NCBI GenBank assembly: GCA_938091145.1
Contig: CALKMS010000049.1
Location: 1-15,508 of the forward strand
Reading direction: 5' to 3'
Length of the DNA: 15,508 nucleotides
From: an uncultured bacterium
Lineage (GTDB): Bacteria; Actinomycetota; Aquicultoria; SKW223; CALKMS01
In this document: in pieces, positions 15,180 to 15,508 of the stretch
Numbering within the stretch: position 1 is the stretch's first letter
How the letters are laid out: the number at the start of each line of letters is the position of its first letter
Notes under the pieces: generated by a model
Databases searched by the model: none
Told to the model about the DNA's origin: nothing
What the model saw: the letters and a program-made list of their open reading frames with translations, nothing else
Made by a program: the position numbers and the translations under genes

Positions 15180-15208
15180 TTTGAGAGCTTAATAAAGGAT
15201 GAGGTAAT

Positions 15209-15508
15209 ATGAGCTCGAGAATGAGAAATATTTTCTTGATTTATATTCCCCCAAGCAATTTTGAAGCAATGGTTCATTACGAAGATACCATAAAGCAAAA
15301 AGTTTCTCCTGATCGGATCTATCCTTACCTTGATGCTACTACTAGATACAAGCTTCAGAATATTTTTGGACAAAACCGCATTGCTGTCTGGGGTTCCCGC
15401 GATTCAAGTGCAAACCGTGCTAAGTTTGAAAAAATGCAAGAAGGAGACGAAATTTTAATTATCGTAGGCGATATGATCAAATTAATTGGGAAAATCGCTG
15501 CCAAAACA
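15209..15508 (+). CDS. Protein with PUA/EVE-like appearance, N-terminal part (partial)
   Basis: An open frame runs from ATG 15209 to the window edge, giving 100 residues with no stop. AGGA (15196-15199) and GAGGT (15201-15205) precede the start; ATG 15221, four codons in, is an alternative. The first segment has a short strand (RNIFLIYIPP). Residues 58-80 read IAVWGSRDSSANRAKFEKMQEGD and are followed by EILIIVGD and LIGKIA. The order Trp-Gly, then Asn-Arg, then Met-x-x-Gly-Asp, a beta strand and a Gly-Lys strand recalls PUA-superfamily (EVE-like) domains at the front of some modification-dependent restriction proteins. This is from memory of sequence pattern, not a search, and the rest of the protein is missing. 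It is the first gene after an AT-rich gap behind a tRNA. Confidence 0.7.
   Translation, partial: MSSRMRNIFLIYIPPSNFEAMVHYEDTIKQKVSPDRIYPYLDATTRYKLQNIFGQNRIAVWGSRDSSANRAKFEKMQEGDEILIIVGDMIKLIGKIAAKT

Larger units (their letters stand above)
14837..15208 (+). other. AT-rich intergenic region without a supported gene
   Basis: No reading frame on either strand looks like a real protein. The stretch holds a bulged inverted repeat at 14881-14919, a 12-base palindrome AAAATTAATTTT at 15037-15048, and a possible promoter near 15151-15179. It may contain degraded sequence or regulatory DNA for the next gene. I see no clear tRNA terminator with a GC-rich stem and U run. Confidence 0.6.

Noticed and set aside
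15098..15373. A 91-codon minus-strand frame across the start of the right-edge gene
   Set aside because: It is antisense to a plus-strand frame with a better start and a domain-like pattern; its own product resembles nothing and has mixed composition.

Overview
The window reads as bacterial chromosome, AT-rich and densely coded. Bacterial features include an initiator tRNA with CCA encoded, good Shine-Dalgarno sequences (mixed ATG, GTG and TTG starts), a membrane-anchored or exported NlpC/P60 wall hydrolase with a coiled coil, TldD/TldE and a bacterial-type PaaK tail. The ion pump is a complete V/A-type ATPase rather than F-type, which is typical of anaerobic lineages such as enterococci, clostridia, spirochaetes, Thermus and several candidate phyla. 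I cannot name the species or phylum from sequence alone; a deep-branching or uncultured anaerobe is my guess.

Layout. (1) 1-588, plus strand: the last 49 codons of a phenylacetate-CoA ligase-like gene, then a double-ACT-domain protein; this pairing is common. (2) 660-1775, plus: an unassigned protein with an N-terminal Sm-like segment, a long Ser/Thr/Pro-rich linker and one C-terminal membrane helix. (3) 1881-10701, plus: a compact operon opening with a small Rossmann-fold protein and continuing with nine V-ATPase subunits in the order H, I, K, E, C, F, A, B, D. That order matches the Enterococcus hirae ntp sodium-ATPase operon (ntpF-I-K-E-C-G-A-B-D). Genes overlap or nearly abut throughout. 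(4) 10719-14677, minus: a three-gene operon read as NlpC/P60 peptidoglycan hydrolase, then tldD, then tldE, meeting the ATPase operon tail to tail. (5) 14760-14836, plus: initiator tRNA-fMet, divergent from the hydrolase gene, with the two predicted promoters physically overlapping. (6) 14837-15208: AT-rich, no convincing gene, a few inverted repeats. (7) 15209 to the edge, plus: the first 100 codons of a protein with a PUA/EVE-like look, possibly the start of a restriction-type or accessory locus.

Working together: the ATPase genes encode the catalytic head (A3B3), central stalk (D, F), peripheral stalk (E with the H/G-like subunit), the C socket and the membrane motor (I, K). The K subunit carries the residue set that binds Na+ in E. 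hirae NtpK, so a sodium-coupled pump is the most direct reading. The minus-strand operon joins cell-wall cutting with a two-subunit metallopeptidase. I did not find a clearly new defence or mobile system. The least explained items are the Sm-like membrane protein, the Rossmann protein at the head of the ATPase operon, and the partial gene at the right edge.
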